Source: Tetradesmus obliquus (lineage: Eukaryota > Chlorophyta > Chlorophyceae > Sphaeropleales > Scenedesmaceae). Taken from it: 64,000 nt of DNA. Position 1 is the stretch's first letter. Each line of letters begins with the position of its first letter. A model generated the notes under the pieces. That model was not told the DNA's origin. It was given only the letters and a program-made list of their open reading frames with translations, and did no database searches. Positions 23,573-35,600 of the stretch are shown in pieces. The stretch lies in NCBI GenBank assembly GCA_030272155.1, contig CP126200.1, positions 124,001-188,000 of the forward strand, given 5' to 3'. Made by a program: the position numbers and the translations under genes.

Positions 23573-25695
23573 ATTTGTGCCGGCTCCTGCTTGAATACGA
23601 GCAAAGTAGTCATTAATCTTGTCCTGGCAATTAGAACAATTGCGATCAGGCTCCCATGTGTTGTTGCTCTCATCATAACCCTTCCATTTGATGAGGTACT
23701 GCCTTTGCAGAACAGGCGTCCTAGCTCTGTTCCTTTTTCTCCTCACACGTACATCCCTGTGAGCCAAAACTGACTCAACCTCGTACTCTAGCCCATCTTC
23801 AATAAGCTCAGGTACAGGCGGGGGTTGCACTCGACCTGTGCACCTTGCTGATAAGCCTTCAGCAGTGACACGTGAAACACGGGGTGGATCTTGAGGTTAG
23901 CAGGCAGTGTTAGCTTGTAGGCTACTTCATTTACACACTGAAGCACCTTAAACGGGCCAATCCATTTTGGCAACAGCTTGTGAGTTCCAGCTGTTTTCAC
24001 CTTGATGTTCTTTGTGCTTAAAAGAACTTCATCACCAACTGCAAACTGCAGCTCCCTTCTATGCATATCAGCATACGCTTTCTGCCGCTGCTGCGCTGCT
24101 TGCAAACACAGCTTTGCGCGTGCAACAGAAGTCTGAATACGTTCAGCTAGCGATGTTGCTGAATCACAGGTAGCATTGGCGTGGGCAGCGCCCTCCTCCC
24201 CCCTTGGAACAACAAGATCCAAAGGCAGGCAGGGGCGTTTGCCATAAACCAGCGCAAAAGGCACAGAGCTGATGGATTCCTGATAAGAATTGTTGATGGA
24301 AAATTGCACCATCGGCAGCAGAGAGTCCCAATTCGTTTGAGTGGGGTCAATGTAGTGCCGCAGCATATCTTCCAACACACGATTTACACGTTCAGTGTTA
24401 CCATCACTCTGTGGGTGGAATGCAGTGCTCATGCCATGCTGAACACGCATGTGTGCCACAAAGGCCTTCCAGAATTTGCTTGTGAAGCGAATATCTCGAT
24501 CTGTGACAATGGAGTGGGGCACACCGTGATTAGCCACAACCTGAGCAACAAAGATGTCAGCCAGTTGCTCAGCACTCACATCATCAGCACATGGCGCCAA
24601 GCGCACCATTTTGGACAGCCTGTCAACAAAGACAACAATGGCTGTGTAACCTGCAGCTGTCCTTGGGAGAGACACAATCAGATCCATGCTGACAGACTCC
24701 CAAGTGTCACCAGGGACGGGCAGAGGGCGCAGCATACCAGCAGGTTTCTGGTTACTGCTCTTGTTGCGCTGACAGGAGTCACACTCCTTGACTTGGCGTG
24801 CAACATCACGTGCCATGCCTGCCCAATTATAAGTAACGCTGCACGTTTTTAAGTGTGCGCCTGGTCCCTACATGACCAGCATATGGCGCATCGTGGCACT
24901 CATGCAGTACCATTTGCCGCAGCTCATCATTAGCTGGCAGCACTAGCGTCCTACCTCTGAAAAAGGGACCATCCATTTCTGTCCAATTGTTTGCATTACA
25001 TGCAAAAGCAGTATCAGCGGCATATGCTGCACGCAGCTCCGTCACAAAGGCAGAGTTCTGCAGCACTGCGGCCTGAACAGAGGACGCTGTCATTATAACA
25101 ACATATGACACTAACCCAGGGTCGAATCAACAACAGGGCGGCGACTCAGCGCATCAGCCACAACGTTTTGTTTTCCCGGCTTATAATTCCACTGCAGCCG
25201 GTGACCTTGAAGCGCTTCTAGCCACCTAGCAGCCCTTCTGGACTGCATGGTGTTGGTGTCAAAGAAGGTATTGGGCTTGTGGTCTGTAAAGACACTGACA
25301 TCTCTGCCCTCACTGTAACAACGCCACTTCTTAACGCAGTAAACTACAGCGAGCATCTCGAGCTCTGTGGGCGAATAGTTACATTCTGCTGGTGTGAGTT
25401 TGCGTGACTCGAACGCAATCGGGTGTCCTTTTTGCATTAAAACACCAGATACACCTAAGTATGACGCGTCACATACCATTGCAAACGGTTCCTGGCTGTG
25501 CCAATCTGGTAGCGTCAACACAGGCGCTGTTGTCAGCAGCTCCTTGACCTTGTCAAAAGTCCTTGACAAGCTGTTGACCAACGAAAAGCGATATTACTTT
25601 TAAGCAGGTCAGTCATAGGATGAACAACCTGTGCATACCGCTTGATGAACTTCCTAAAGTAGTTCGTCATGCCGAGGAACGAACGTAGGTGTGAC
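23573..25695 (-). pseudogene. Ty3/gypsy chromovirus pol remnant (RT tail, RNase H, integrase, chromodomain)
   Basis: Read on the minus strand: end of the RT domain (FLGMTNYFRKFIKRYA, 25690-25640); RNase H (CDASYLGVSGVL, ELEMLAVVYCVKKW, VFTDHKP, ADALSRRP); integrase zinc finger (H and H in HECHDAPYAGH, C and C in ECDSCQRNK); integrase core with DDE (MDLIVSLP; VTDRDIRFTS; AFHPQSDGNTERVNRVLED); and a chromodomain (QRQYLIKWKGYDESNNTWEP). Frames change near 25600, 25105, 24820 and 23820, so the element is dead. The protease and RT catalytic core are missing because the copy stops at about 25695, next to the fragment at 25688-25965. Chromoviruses insert through chromodomain binding to histone marks. 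Confidence 0.9.
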
Positions 25696-25965
25696 AGAGA
25701 TAGGTAACCCTCTGGTAGGCGGTGTCACACGGCGACCCAACAACTCTAACAATCGCCGTGTCACGGAGCCATCGCAAATAAGCAGCGAGCCTTCCGCAGT
25801 CGGCTTCATGGGCTTTGAATCAACACTTTCACACAGCCCAGCCTCTGTAGGTGATAGGGTAATAGAGTCCTATGACTGGTGACACGGTGATAGGACTCAG
25901 CATCGTAACACCTTGTGGTTGATAGGGCAGTGAGTCGCAACACTCAGTCCGCCCACCTATTCAAA
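25688..25965. mobile_element. Non-coding DNA-transposon-like fragment truncating the chromovirus
   Basis: The stretch starts ggtgtgacagagatagg and has an inverted counterpart gtaacacc near 25905-25913, a weak terminal inverted repeat. About 100 bp (25860-25965, reversed) align with 38265-38382 just upstream of the KDZ transposase: shared blocks include cctatcaccNtgtcac and agtcataggact. It is therefore probably a terminal piece or MITE of a related KDZ element. Confidence 0.5.
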
Positions 25966-26091
25966 AAGGGTGGTTGTGGTCTTCTTGTTGTTCCGTCGCT
26001 GATCACCCGATTTTTGCCGCTTCAGATACCACTAATAGCTTTTATTGTCTACTTCAGCGATTCAAAAGGCCGCTGATGCATTCGTTGCACA

Positions 26092-26960
26092 ATGAACCGC
26101 GTCCTTGATTTCTCATTACAGGAATGGCTGCAGAAGGCTGGAGTGCAAGAAAATACATTTTCCTCTTACCCAGAACGAATCACAGTGTCTCTAGGCCGCG
26201 ACGTAGCCACCCAGGACGTGCTGAATGCTGTCCTGCAGCAGCTGCAGCAGGCAGATGCTGAAGTGTCAGACGTGAGCAAAGACAAGCATGCCATACCTTT
26301 ATCAGTCATGAAACATCATCGGCATCCCGCTGACTCCAGCCTCCTTGCTGCTGTCCTGCTCTGGGTACCACTTCTGGCGCCTCACTGCAACAGGATCACA
26401 TCTTTCGCCTTGTCTGTGATCACCTGGACATCAGAGACGCTGCCTCACGCAATGCATTACGTCAGCCTTATGAGCGATTGCGTTGGTTCAAGCTGGCAAA
26501 CGAGATGCTGGACTCTTTGGCAGCAGGTGGGTGCTGCATGGCGCTGCAGGAGTCACATAGGGTCTGGTGCGGTGGCATGGAACGAAGCTTGCCTGCACTG
26601 TGCTGTGCTGGCCACTGGCGATTGTAAACATCAGTGGCTGCTGCATTCATGGCGCCTGGACAAGATGGTTGATACGATTGTAGCATGATGCTGCTCACAT
26701 ACTGCATGTTTTGGTTCTCCGCTGTCTGCTGCAGCAGCACTGGATGAAGTGGAGCTCGCACAGCTGCAGGGCCATATGTCGCACTTCGCAGCTTCGGCGC
26801 AGCAGCAGCAGCATGAACAGCAGCAGCAGCACCACCACCAGCAGCAACACCAGGCCCAGCAGCAGCAACAGGCCCAGCAGCAGCAACAGGCCCAGCAGCA
26901 GCAGGCTGGACAGCCACCAAGCAGCGGTGCCCCTGCGTCACATGCAAACCCGCAGGACCG

Positions 26961-26997
<37 letters not shown>

Positions 26998-29900
26998 GTG
27001 GAGCGCCAGCCTGTCAGTAGGGCGCGCCCTTCTGAAGCCGCTGCAGCTGAGGCTGCCTTTGGGCGCAAGCAGCGCAACGTGGCCGTCAAGCCGTCTTCAA
27101 AGGTGGCGCTGCGGCTGCCGAAGGAATGCATCAAAAAGCGCTGCGTGGATGAGAATGGCATCCGCACCACCATGCATCAACGGTGCGCATTTGAAGGGAC
27201 GGCACTTTCAGTATATTCACTGCGCATGGCGATAGCCATATGTCATCTAGAGAGAAGGGTGTGTGTGTAGCAACGTCAACATCATGTGTGGGCCCCGTTC
27301 GACGGCGTGCACGTGCATTTCAAATAGGAACAATCGATGCGTGTACCGGGTGCTGCAGGCTCTTGAAGTGCCCAAAGTGCAACGCGCCGCAGCCGTACAA
27401 GAAGCATGTGGAGCAGCAACAACGGCAGCAGCAGCGCCCACCTCTGGCCACCTGGAGTGGGCGTGGCGAGCTGCCGCCTGGCCAGCAGGGTCATAAGCCT
27501 GACGCTGAGACTGCCAAGGTTCAGGCAGAGCTGCGCAAGGACATGGACGCGCTGGGGGAGCAGGTGAGCTGCTTGCATCTTGTCTTCGTCGTCAGGGCGC
27601 AATAATCGTGTTTGTTGAATGCAGTGTACGCGCTGCGCGCAAGCACCATGTCGATGTTGCTGTGTGTCACGCGCACACATGTGGTGGGTGTGTGTGCCAA
27701 TACAGCAGAAAGCGCTGGGTTGATGTTGTGTCTGTGGTGTTTGGCTGTTACTACTCATCACCGCCTCTTGCCATTGTCTGCTGTCTTTTGCAAATGCTGG
27801 CAGTGCTACACCTTCATACAAGCCTGACGCTGAACATTTCTTGTTCAATCTGCAGTTGCACATGCTTGCCCACAAGTATGGCGGCGAGGCGCTGGTAGCG
27901 TTTGGTGGTGTTCTTGCCAGCTCTGCCCAGCGCATGGCAAATTCCAAGGCTGGCAGGGAGGGAATCTGGGTGAGCAGCCTGGACATGCCTGGCTTAACAC
28001 CCCACATTAACAACCACAGGCGCCTATGCCTGTACAAGATTGCAGCAGGACCCTACTTCCAGTGTGCCATGGAGACTGGCGACCACCGCATGACAACGGC
28101 TAGCCAGCTGCTGTTGCAGGTGCTGCACAGGGCTTTGAATGAAAAGGTGCAGGTGAGCTTCAGGGTGTCTCAGCTGTCTGTCTTAGGGCCTGATGTGCAC
28201 GCCAGTGCTGGAGCATTGTGCTGCAGCAAGCTGACACCACTATGTATAGTGGTTGCAGCCACAGCGTTGGCTGCATGCAGAGGCAGGGGACACTTTGAGC
28301 ATCAGCCCCTGCCATGATGCCCCAGTTCTTCTTTTTTTGTTTAATCATTTAATGTAGTAAAGCGCATGCCGTGCTGTTGTTTTGCAGGCCTCCAACCAGG
28401 CAGCAAGTGCAACACCGGCAGCAGGATTTGCGCACGCGCCGGCAGCTACAGGGCAGGGTAGCACAGCAGGGTTTGCGCACGCGGCTGCCGCTGCAGCGCA
28501 GGGCAGCACAACAGGGTTTGGGCATGGGGCTGCAGCTGCAGCGCAGGGCAGCACAGCAGGGTTTGCGCACGCACCGGCAGCTGCAGCGCAGGCTGGCACA
28601 GCAGGGTTTGGGCATGGGGCTGCAGCTGCAGCGCAGGGCAGCACAGCAGGGTTTGCGCACGCACCGGCAGCTGCAGCGCAGGCTGGCACAGCAGGCTTTG
28701 GGCATGGGGCTGCAGCTACAGGGCAGGGCGCGCTAACAGGGTTTGCGCACGCACCGGCAGCTACAGGGCAGGGTAGCACAGCAGGCTTTGCGCACGCGGC
28801 TGCCGCTGCAGCGCAGGGCAGCACAGCAGGGTTTGGGCATGGGGCTGCAGCTGCAGCGCAGGGCAGCACAGCAGGGTTTGCGCACGCACCGGCAGCTGCA
28901 GCGCAGGCTGGCACAGCAGGGTTTGGGCATGGGGCTGCAGCTACAGGGCAGGGCGCGCCAACAGGGTTTGCGCACGCACCGGCAGCTACAGCGCAGGGTA
29001 GCACAGCAGGCTTTGCGCACGCGGCTGCCGCTGCAGCGCAGGGCAGCACAGCAGGGTTTGGGCATGGGGCTGCAGCTGCAGCGCAGGGCAGCACAGCAGG
29101 GTTTGCGCACGCACCGGCAGCTGCAGCGCAGGCTGGCACAGCAGGGTTTGGGCATGGGGCTGCAGCTACAGGGCAGGGCGCGCCAACAGGGTTTGCGCAC
29201 GCACCGGCAGCTACAGGGCAGGGTAGCACAGCAGGCTTTGCGCACGCGGCTGCCGCTGCAGCGCAGGGCAGCACAGCAGGGTTTGGGCATGGGGCTGCAG
29301 CTGCAGCGCAGGGCAGCACAGCAGGGTTTGCGCACGCACCGGCAGCTGCAGCGCAGGCTGGCACAGCAGGGTTTGGGCATGGGGCTGCAGCTACAGGGCA
29401 GGGCGCGCCAACAGGGTTTGCGCACGCACCGGCAGCTGCAGCGCAGGGTAGCACAGCAGGCTTTGCGCACGCAGCTGCCGCTGCAGCGCAGGGCAGCACA
29501 GCAGGGTTAGCACACACGCCGGCAGCTACAGGGCAGGGTGCGCCATCAACGTTCGCGCACGCGCCGGCAGCTATAGAGCAGGGCGGCACAGCAGGGTTGG
29601 CACCTGCGCGGGCAGCTACAGGGCAGGGCGGCACAGCAGGCTTTGCGCACACGCCGGCAGCTGCAGGGCAGGGCGCGTCAGGCGGGTGGGTGCCATCACA
29701 CCAGCAGCAGCCAATGTGGGAGGCCATGCGCCTCCCCATGCATGCAGCGATGCAGCAGCAAGCAACAGCTGCTCGTGCAGGTGCGGGCCAGCTTTGCTAG
29801 AGCAGCAGCGCGCGCTAGCGCACCTGCTTTCCAGGAGCAACAGCAGCAGCAGGGTCAGCAGCAGCAGCAGGGAGCTGGGATAGCCTTTGCGGCTGGGTCT

Positions 29901-30301
29901 GGTAGTAGCACGGGACTTGCAGGCGCACACACAGCACGCGCAGCGGCAAGCACAGTGGGCGCAGTTGGTGGTGGTGCGGCATACCTGCATCAGCCGAGCG
30001 GGGCTGCGTTGCCTGTGACGAATCCTATTATGCTGCAGTTGCTCAGGCAGCAGATGATAGCACGAGCAGAAGCAGTAGCAGTAGCAGTAACAGCAGCAGC
30101 ATCAGGGCAGCAAGCGCCTACCGTGGGCCGGGGCCCAGTGCGCAGCAGTGGTACAGCAGCAGCTGGCAGTTCAGGCATACCATTGGTTGGTGCTACAGGC
30201 CAGCAGGCTCAGCAGCCAGTTGCGCCACTGCTAGTACAGCAGTACTTGTTGCAGCAGCAGCAGCTGTTAACAGGAGCTGCACTCTTACAGCAGCAGCAAC
30301 T

Positions 30302-30341
<40 letters not shown>

Positions 30342-30374
30342 ACGCATGTCGGGGGCCGGGAAGCAGTGCCTTGA
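26092..30374 (+). CDS. Gln/Ala-rich multi-exon host gene with a long 15-residue repeat domain
   Basis: Exon 1 starts at 26092 (MNRVLDFSLQEWLQKAGV) and ends near 26270. Further exons: about 26400-26527 (HIFRLVCDHLDIRDAASRN; donor GCAG|GTGGGT), about 26735-27200 (Gln-rich, then KVALRLPKECIKKRCVDENG), about 27350-27561 (AETAKVQAELRKDMDALGEQ), 27855-28152 (LHMLAHKYGGEALVAFGGVL; TTASQLLLQVLHRALNEKV) and 28388 onward. The last exon encodes the GFAHAPAA repeats (28421-29680), then a Gln/Ala region ending in a CAG-encoded Gln run and a stop at 30374. A frame change near 29780 coincides with a GCAG|GTGCGG site. The order, short folded modules joined by Gln-rich linkers, resembles transcriptional regulators, but no domain was identified. 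Confidence 0.5.
28421..29680 (+). repeat. Coding 45-bp repeat with a 225-bp higher-order unit
   Basis: About 28 units of 45 bp, each encoding 15 residues of the type GF(A/G)H(A/G)xAA(A/T)xQGSTA. Five consecutive variants form a 225-bp super-unit; the same variant (gtttgcgcacgcaccggcag) recurs at 28741, 28966, 29191 and 29416. Units near the 3' end are more diverged, consistent with amplification from the middle. Because 45 is a multiple of three, five or more frames stay open through the array, including one on the minus strand of over 460 codons. Confidence 0.95.
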
Positions 30375-30596
30375 TGCAATGTTGACGCAGCTGGAGGGTC
30401 TGGAGCTGCAGTGCCAATCAGCGCAGTTGAAGGTGTTGCTGGCCTGCAAAGCTGGCACATAGCTGTTGTGATCCTGAAAGCGCATCAGCAGCAGCAGCAA
30501 GTGCCTTTGCAGAACAAGGTATTTACAATGCATGCTCACCTGTGATAACAATAGCGCAGCCGTGTGCGGTGCCAGTTGCGCAGTTGCATTGAGTTC

Positions 30597-31081
30597 TTAG
30601 GATTGCTGGGAGGCATATGCATGTATGTTGCGCCTCCCCCTGCATGCATCACCAAGCAAGCAGTTGTTCCGGCATGTGTTGATTGTGTGCCGCAGCACGC
30701 CAACTGTAGTTGAATAGTAGTGCGTCTGCGAACGCAGCACCAGCAGCAGCATCTCAGATACGCTGCCGCTGTCGCCCAGCAGCGGTCTGTGCCGAGCCGG
30801 GCATGATGTACACATGGCACCTACTGTTGGCGCTGCTTTGACATGTGCGACTGGTGCGGTGTACTGCATGCTATTTTTTGGCCAGCGCCACTTGCAATGG
30901 GTTTGATGACAGGATTAAGGCAGCGTATGCTGCTCACAGCAACAACATGGCAGCAGGTATCTGGCGGCACCTTTGGCCTTGAGTCAGGTAGTGGCGTACT
31001 TACCGGCAGCGCAAGCGCACGCGCGGCTTGCAGAAAGTCTGTCTTGTTGCTTTTGGCAAAAATGTAGTCAGGCATGATCAC
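30597..31081 (-). CDS. Possible short minus-strand gene (two exons)
   Basis: An exon-like segment (31081-31004) reads MPDYIFAKSNKTDFLQAARA and ends at a strong donor CCG|GTAAGTACG. Another (about 30800-30597) reads GDSGSVSEMLLLVLRSQTH and VGVLRHTINTCRNNCLLG before a stop. The peptides look like ordinary protein rather than repeat translation, but the acceptor and phase are not established and no family is known. Confidence 0.3.
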
Positions 31082-32615
31082 CAGCCGGCACTGCGCAGCG
31101 CCGGGTGTTGCAAGGCGATGCGGTCAAGTGTTGTGGTAACTCATCATCTGGGTTGAGTCAATGCGTTGTAGCTGTAGTCGCATGTGCCTTACATGCCGCA
31201 TGTCTGGGCCAGACAGGTTGTCCCGTGGTAACAATTTGTGTGTTAAACGACGGGGCCGCAGCCCAATCATTATCAATCACACATACCAGTGACAGCTAGC
31301 ACAGCAAAAATTCACCTGATCTACTCAGTCGCAGTGCATGAACTATTGTGTTGCTGTGTTGGATGAGCCTCAAGGACAACGCTGGCGGACATTGTGCGCT
31401 TTGCACAAGTGATAGTATTGTTTTGTTGTTGGGACCATTGGCAACCGTGCATGCTAGCATTTCAACAATAACCAAACAAACAAGTTGAGTGGCAGCGGTG
31501 CCCAGCGGCAGTCAACAGTAGCTGTTGGCAGCAGATCTGCTGGCCGCTTCCACAGGCAACAGGAGACTAGACTCTGAATAGCAACAGTCATTGTTTCAAA
31601 GTGCTGCATCTAACTGCCACGAGGGCGTCAGTGCTCAGCTTTACTGCAGGTGTGATGAACACTTGACCAGCATAAGCTTGAGTCCCTGACCATTGCAAGG
31701 CATCGCAACCCTTGAGGTGTTGCAACCTAGCTAGGCCTACTATAGTAGCAGGGAGGAACTGCAAGTGTGGCCGCCACGCTGCAGCAATTCTGCACTTTTG
31801 CAACGACGTCAACATCATGTCAATGTTTGACCAGTGCCGGCAGCTGTGGGCTACATGAACGGATCATTGAAACGGCTACGCAGCTGTGTGTTGTTGACGG
31901 AGAGTGTGTTGTGACATACATGCCGTAATGAACGTGTACGTGTACAGCATTATGCTGTCAGACGCCAGAGTGGTTGCTACGAATCAGCAGCAATAAAGCA
32001 GCACATGCAATGCAGCACTTCCGCTACATAGTTCCCGACCTGGTCTAAGGAGAGTTGCAGGAAACAACAGTAGTCAAGCACCAGCGCTCAACCAATAAGG
32101 AGCGGCAAGATGCACATGCAGTTGCAAAGGATGTTGCTGACATGGCTTGCAGTTTACATGCCATGCTTACGGCAGCTGTATCAATAATTTCAATTTGCAG
32201 GCAGGTCATACGTTGCAAGCTGATCAACTGTGGAAGAGAGCAGATGAACTGCCCCCTCCCCCCGTGAAGCATGTACATCAAACAGCTGCTGCTCAGAGTA
32301 AACTGATGTCAGCTGCCTGACCGATGATCATCGCTTCAGCTTCACAACACAGTGTAAAGGTTTTAAAGGATACGCATGCCCTGCTGCAACTTGCAGGGTG
32401 TTCACTGATCACTTCACTCAGCGTGATGGCAGCTGCATGCAAGCATGCCAGATGCCACTTTGGAGGACATATTACACTGGGGTAGCACGCTAAAACAATG
32501 CTCGTGTCAGGCTGCAAGTACGTTCACAAGAACGCCGCCCTCATCAAGACACGTACGTCACAGCAGCCCATTGCATATATACACATGCGATACGCGCTGA
32601 ACACAAGAAAGTCAT
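31082..32615. other. Intergenic, nothing assignable
   Basis: AT-richer than the surroundings, no frame with support, no clear repeats. The left terminus of the KDZ transposon probably lies in its right part but could not be delimited. Confidence 0.3.
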
Positions 32616-35600
32616 TCAGTCAACTTGTTCCACGGTGTCCACTGACTCTGCATCTTCACCCCCATCCGATGGCACCCAGACCTCATCCTCACTACCAACT
32701 TCATCCCAGCATGCATCATCTGCTGCATACCGCTGTGCAGCGGTGGCAGCAGCTGCTGCTGCTGCTGCTGCTGCTGCATCACCTCCTGCTGCTGATGCTG
32801 CTGCTGCTGCATCACCTCCTGATGCTGCTGCTGCTGCTGCTGCTGCAACACCTCCTGCTCCTGCTGCTGCACCACCTCCTGCTGCTGCTGCATCACCAGC
32901 TGCTGCATCATCTGTTGCTGTTGCTGCTGCTGCTGCTGCGGCGGCGGCTGCTGCAGTAGCAGCAGCAGCAGCACCGCTGCTAGCAGGTGGCACAGATGCA
33001 AACGGAGCAAAAGCTGCAACAGCCCTGGCTAGATGTGATTCAGCCTCCTGCTTTCCAATGCGCACCAGTCTCAGCGCGCCGCCCAATGCCCCAGGCCATG
33101 CAAGCAACTGCGCAGCTGATGCTTGGTAGCGCCCTTGCTGCTGCTCAGCTTCAGGGAGACTGATGCCTCCGCTGATGTTCTGCATGCTCTGTTTCAGCAG
33201 CCCCGCAGACTCCGCCGCGACCTCGGCAGTGAGCAGACCTTCTGCATCTGCATCACGCACCTTGCTGGCCACATCCAACAGCACACGCTCAACCTGCTGC
33301 TGCTGGTCAACCTGCCGCTGCCAGTACTTCAAGTGCGCCTTCATCTCCTTGAGCAGCAGCGGCAGCTCTTCCTGAAGCCTGCACACCTCGTTGTCTGCCT
33401 CGCACACCTCCAGGGACCTGGCTACGCCATACACGCGCAGTGGATCAGCATCGTCGCCTGCAGCGCAATACATTACAGCAACACAATGCGCAGATAAGCA
33501 ATCATACGGCAGGAGATGGTCACAGCTGCAGGGGTTCCCTCATCATGGTATGCAGCTAACAGCGGACAGCAACTGACATCAGGCTTGCGCTCCCTTCTCG
33601 CACATGACAACTGCACATGACAACTCAGATGGGCCAAGTGCGAATGCAATGCTAACCTGCATATTCTTCTACCCAGCAGAACCGCTGGCTCCGCAGGTCG
33701 CTCATGATGGTCTGTGCTCGGCCTGGCAGTTGTCCGTACGGCAGCAGCTTGTTGTACTGAGCCACCTTCTGCTCAAGCTGCTTGGCCAGCTCTTTGCACT
33801 TGGCGTCGTAGCGCCGCCGCTCCTTGGGACGCGCTGCAGACCAAACAATGACAATAGCAGTACATGCAACCATGGTTTGTTGCAGCAATGGCGTAGAGAA
33901 CAGTCGCCGTGCATGGCAACTCTCTGCATGCTCGATGCGGCTGCAGCAGGTAGCCGTTTTGGCAGTCCATTCAAGCACAGACCACGGCACCACTGCAGGC
34001 AATTGCAATGAAGAGGTCACACAGGTGCACCAGCATAACTTTTTGCAAGTAACATTGTACCTGCTGTGGCTGCGCGCTTTGCAGCCTGCTTCTGCAGGTT
34101 GTGACAAAGGCCCTCGATGGTGTTCTGCATGTTGATGATGCATACCTCCGCTGCTTGCTGGAACACTGCCACACTGACAGTGCGCGCATCGATGCTGCTG
34201 ATGTTGCGCAGCTCAGTGACATGCTGTGCAAGGTCTGCAGCCAGGCGCGCAAACCTGCAGTCACGCACCACACTACAGGTTGTCAGCACACCGCCGCCTG
34301 CTTAGCAGGTATGCAAACTTTGCGTACAATGAGCGTTGAATGCACCACAGACAGTACCTAGCAAAGCACCAGTCATCGAGCACTGACACCCACTGCCACC
34401 CTGCCCACCAATGCTGTATCAGCGTGCCTGTCGAGAAAATGATCATCGCACCTGTCCATGTCTGCCGCCTTAATCACCTTCAGCGCCAGGTTGTGCAGCG
34501 CCACTGCGTCCGCGTCATGCATGCCAGCCACGATGCGGCACGCCTCGAGCCGCTGCTGGTACTCCCGCTGCTCTGGAGAGGCCGCTGCTGTTGCTGCATA
34601 TGTCCCCCCGGCTGACACATAGCCTGACAGTGCCTGCGCATCCTCAATGCACCGTGCTAGCGCAAACAGCTGCATGAGCTTCTTCTCCCAGTGCGGCCGG
34701 CCGCTGCAGTCACCTGCAGAGTCAGCAGGCAGCTTCAGTGAGTGCAGCGCATCCACACTCAAGCCCTGCATCGTCAACAGCCAACAAGGCATGTAAAAGG
34801 GGTTGCAGCTGGATACGGAGGCACTGACACTACAGCTGCCTGTAGATTGTATAACACTATGTTGCTGACATGCACCACACTCAGAGTCATCCAGGCAGCG
34901 ACGCACGTTTAGCCACCGCCTGCAGCCTCTGCTTCAACAGCTGCACAAAGGCTGGCCTGGCGCTGTCAGGCGTCTTGTCCATGTTGCCCATAAGCTCTGA
35001 GAGCTTGGCCTGGGCCGTGACCAGCCTTTTGCTGTACTCTGTGTGCCGCCTTGCCAGCAGTGCCGCCTGCCTCCAGTTCTTCTCCCGGCCGAAGTGCGCG
35101 GCTGCTTCTGTCAGTGCATCAGTGGAACCTGCAGCCACATAACAGTCTGTCAGCATCGCAGCCGCCAACAACAGTGTACACGCTGCGCTATGGCAACCAC
35201 TGCTGCACCAGGCACATGCACGGACGATGCCTACGCACTAAATCAATATAAGCTAGCAGCGCACCTGCTCTGCTCTGGTTGCGCGTTGTGGCAGCATGCT
35301 TTGACCAGTACGAGAAGAACTGCTCGCCCTCCTCGCCCAAGGTCTTGCCATACCCTATCCAGCTCGGTTGGTACAGCACCTGCACACACGGCATGAATAT
35401 CGCAGTGTCAGCACAGACATATGTATATTACATCTGTCCTAGCCATCTGTTTGACCATGGCCAGCGCATGTTGTAAAAGCAGCTCACACTCAAATATGTT
35501 GGAGATTTCTCACCAGAAAAGATGAGAAACAGTGAATGCACTGGAGGTAGCACAGCAATCGCACCTGGCAGTTCATGGCATGCAGCGTGCCATGCGCATA

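Noticed and set aside
28345..29739. Long minus-strand open frame (464 codons) rich in Cys, Ala and Pro
   Set aside because: It is the antisense of the 45-bp coding repeat; the plus frame continues from upstream exons, while this one has no independent support.
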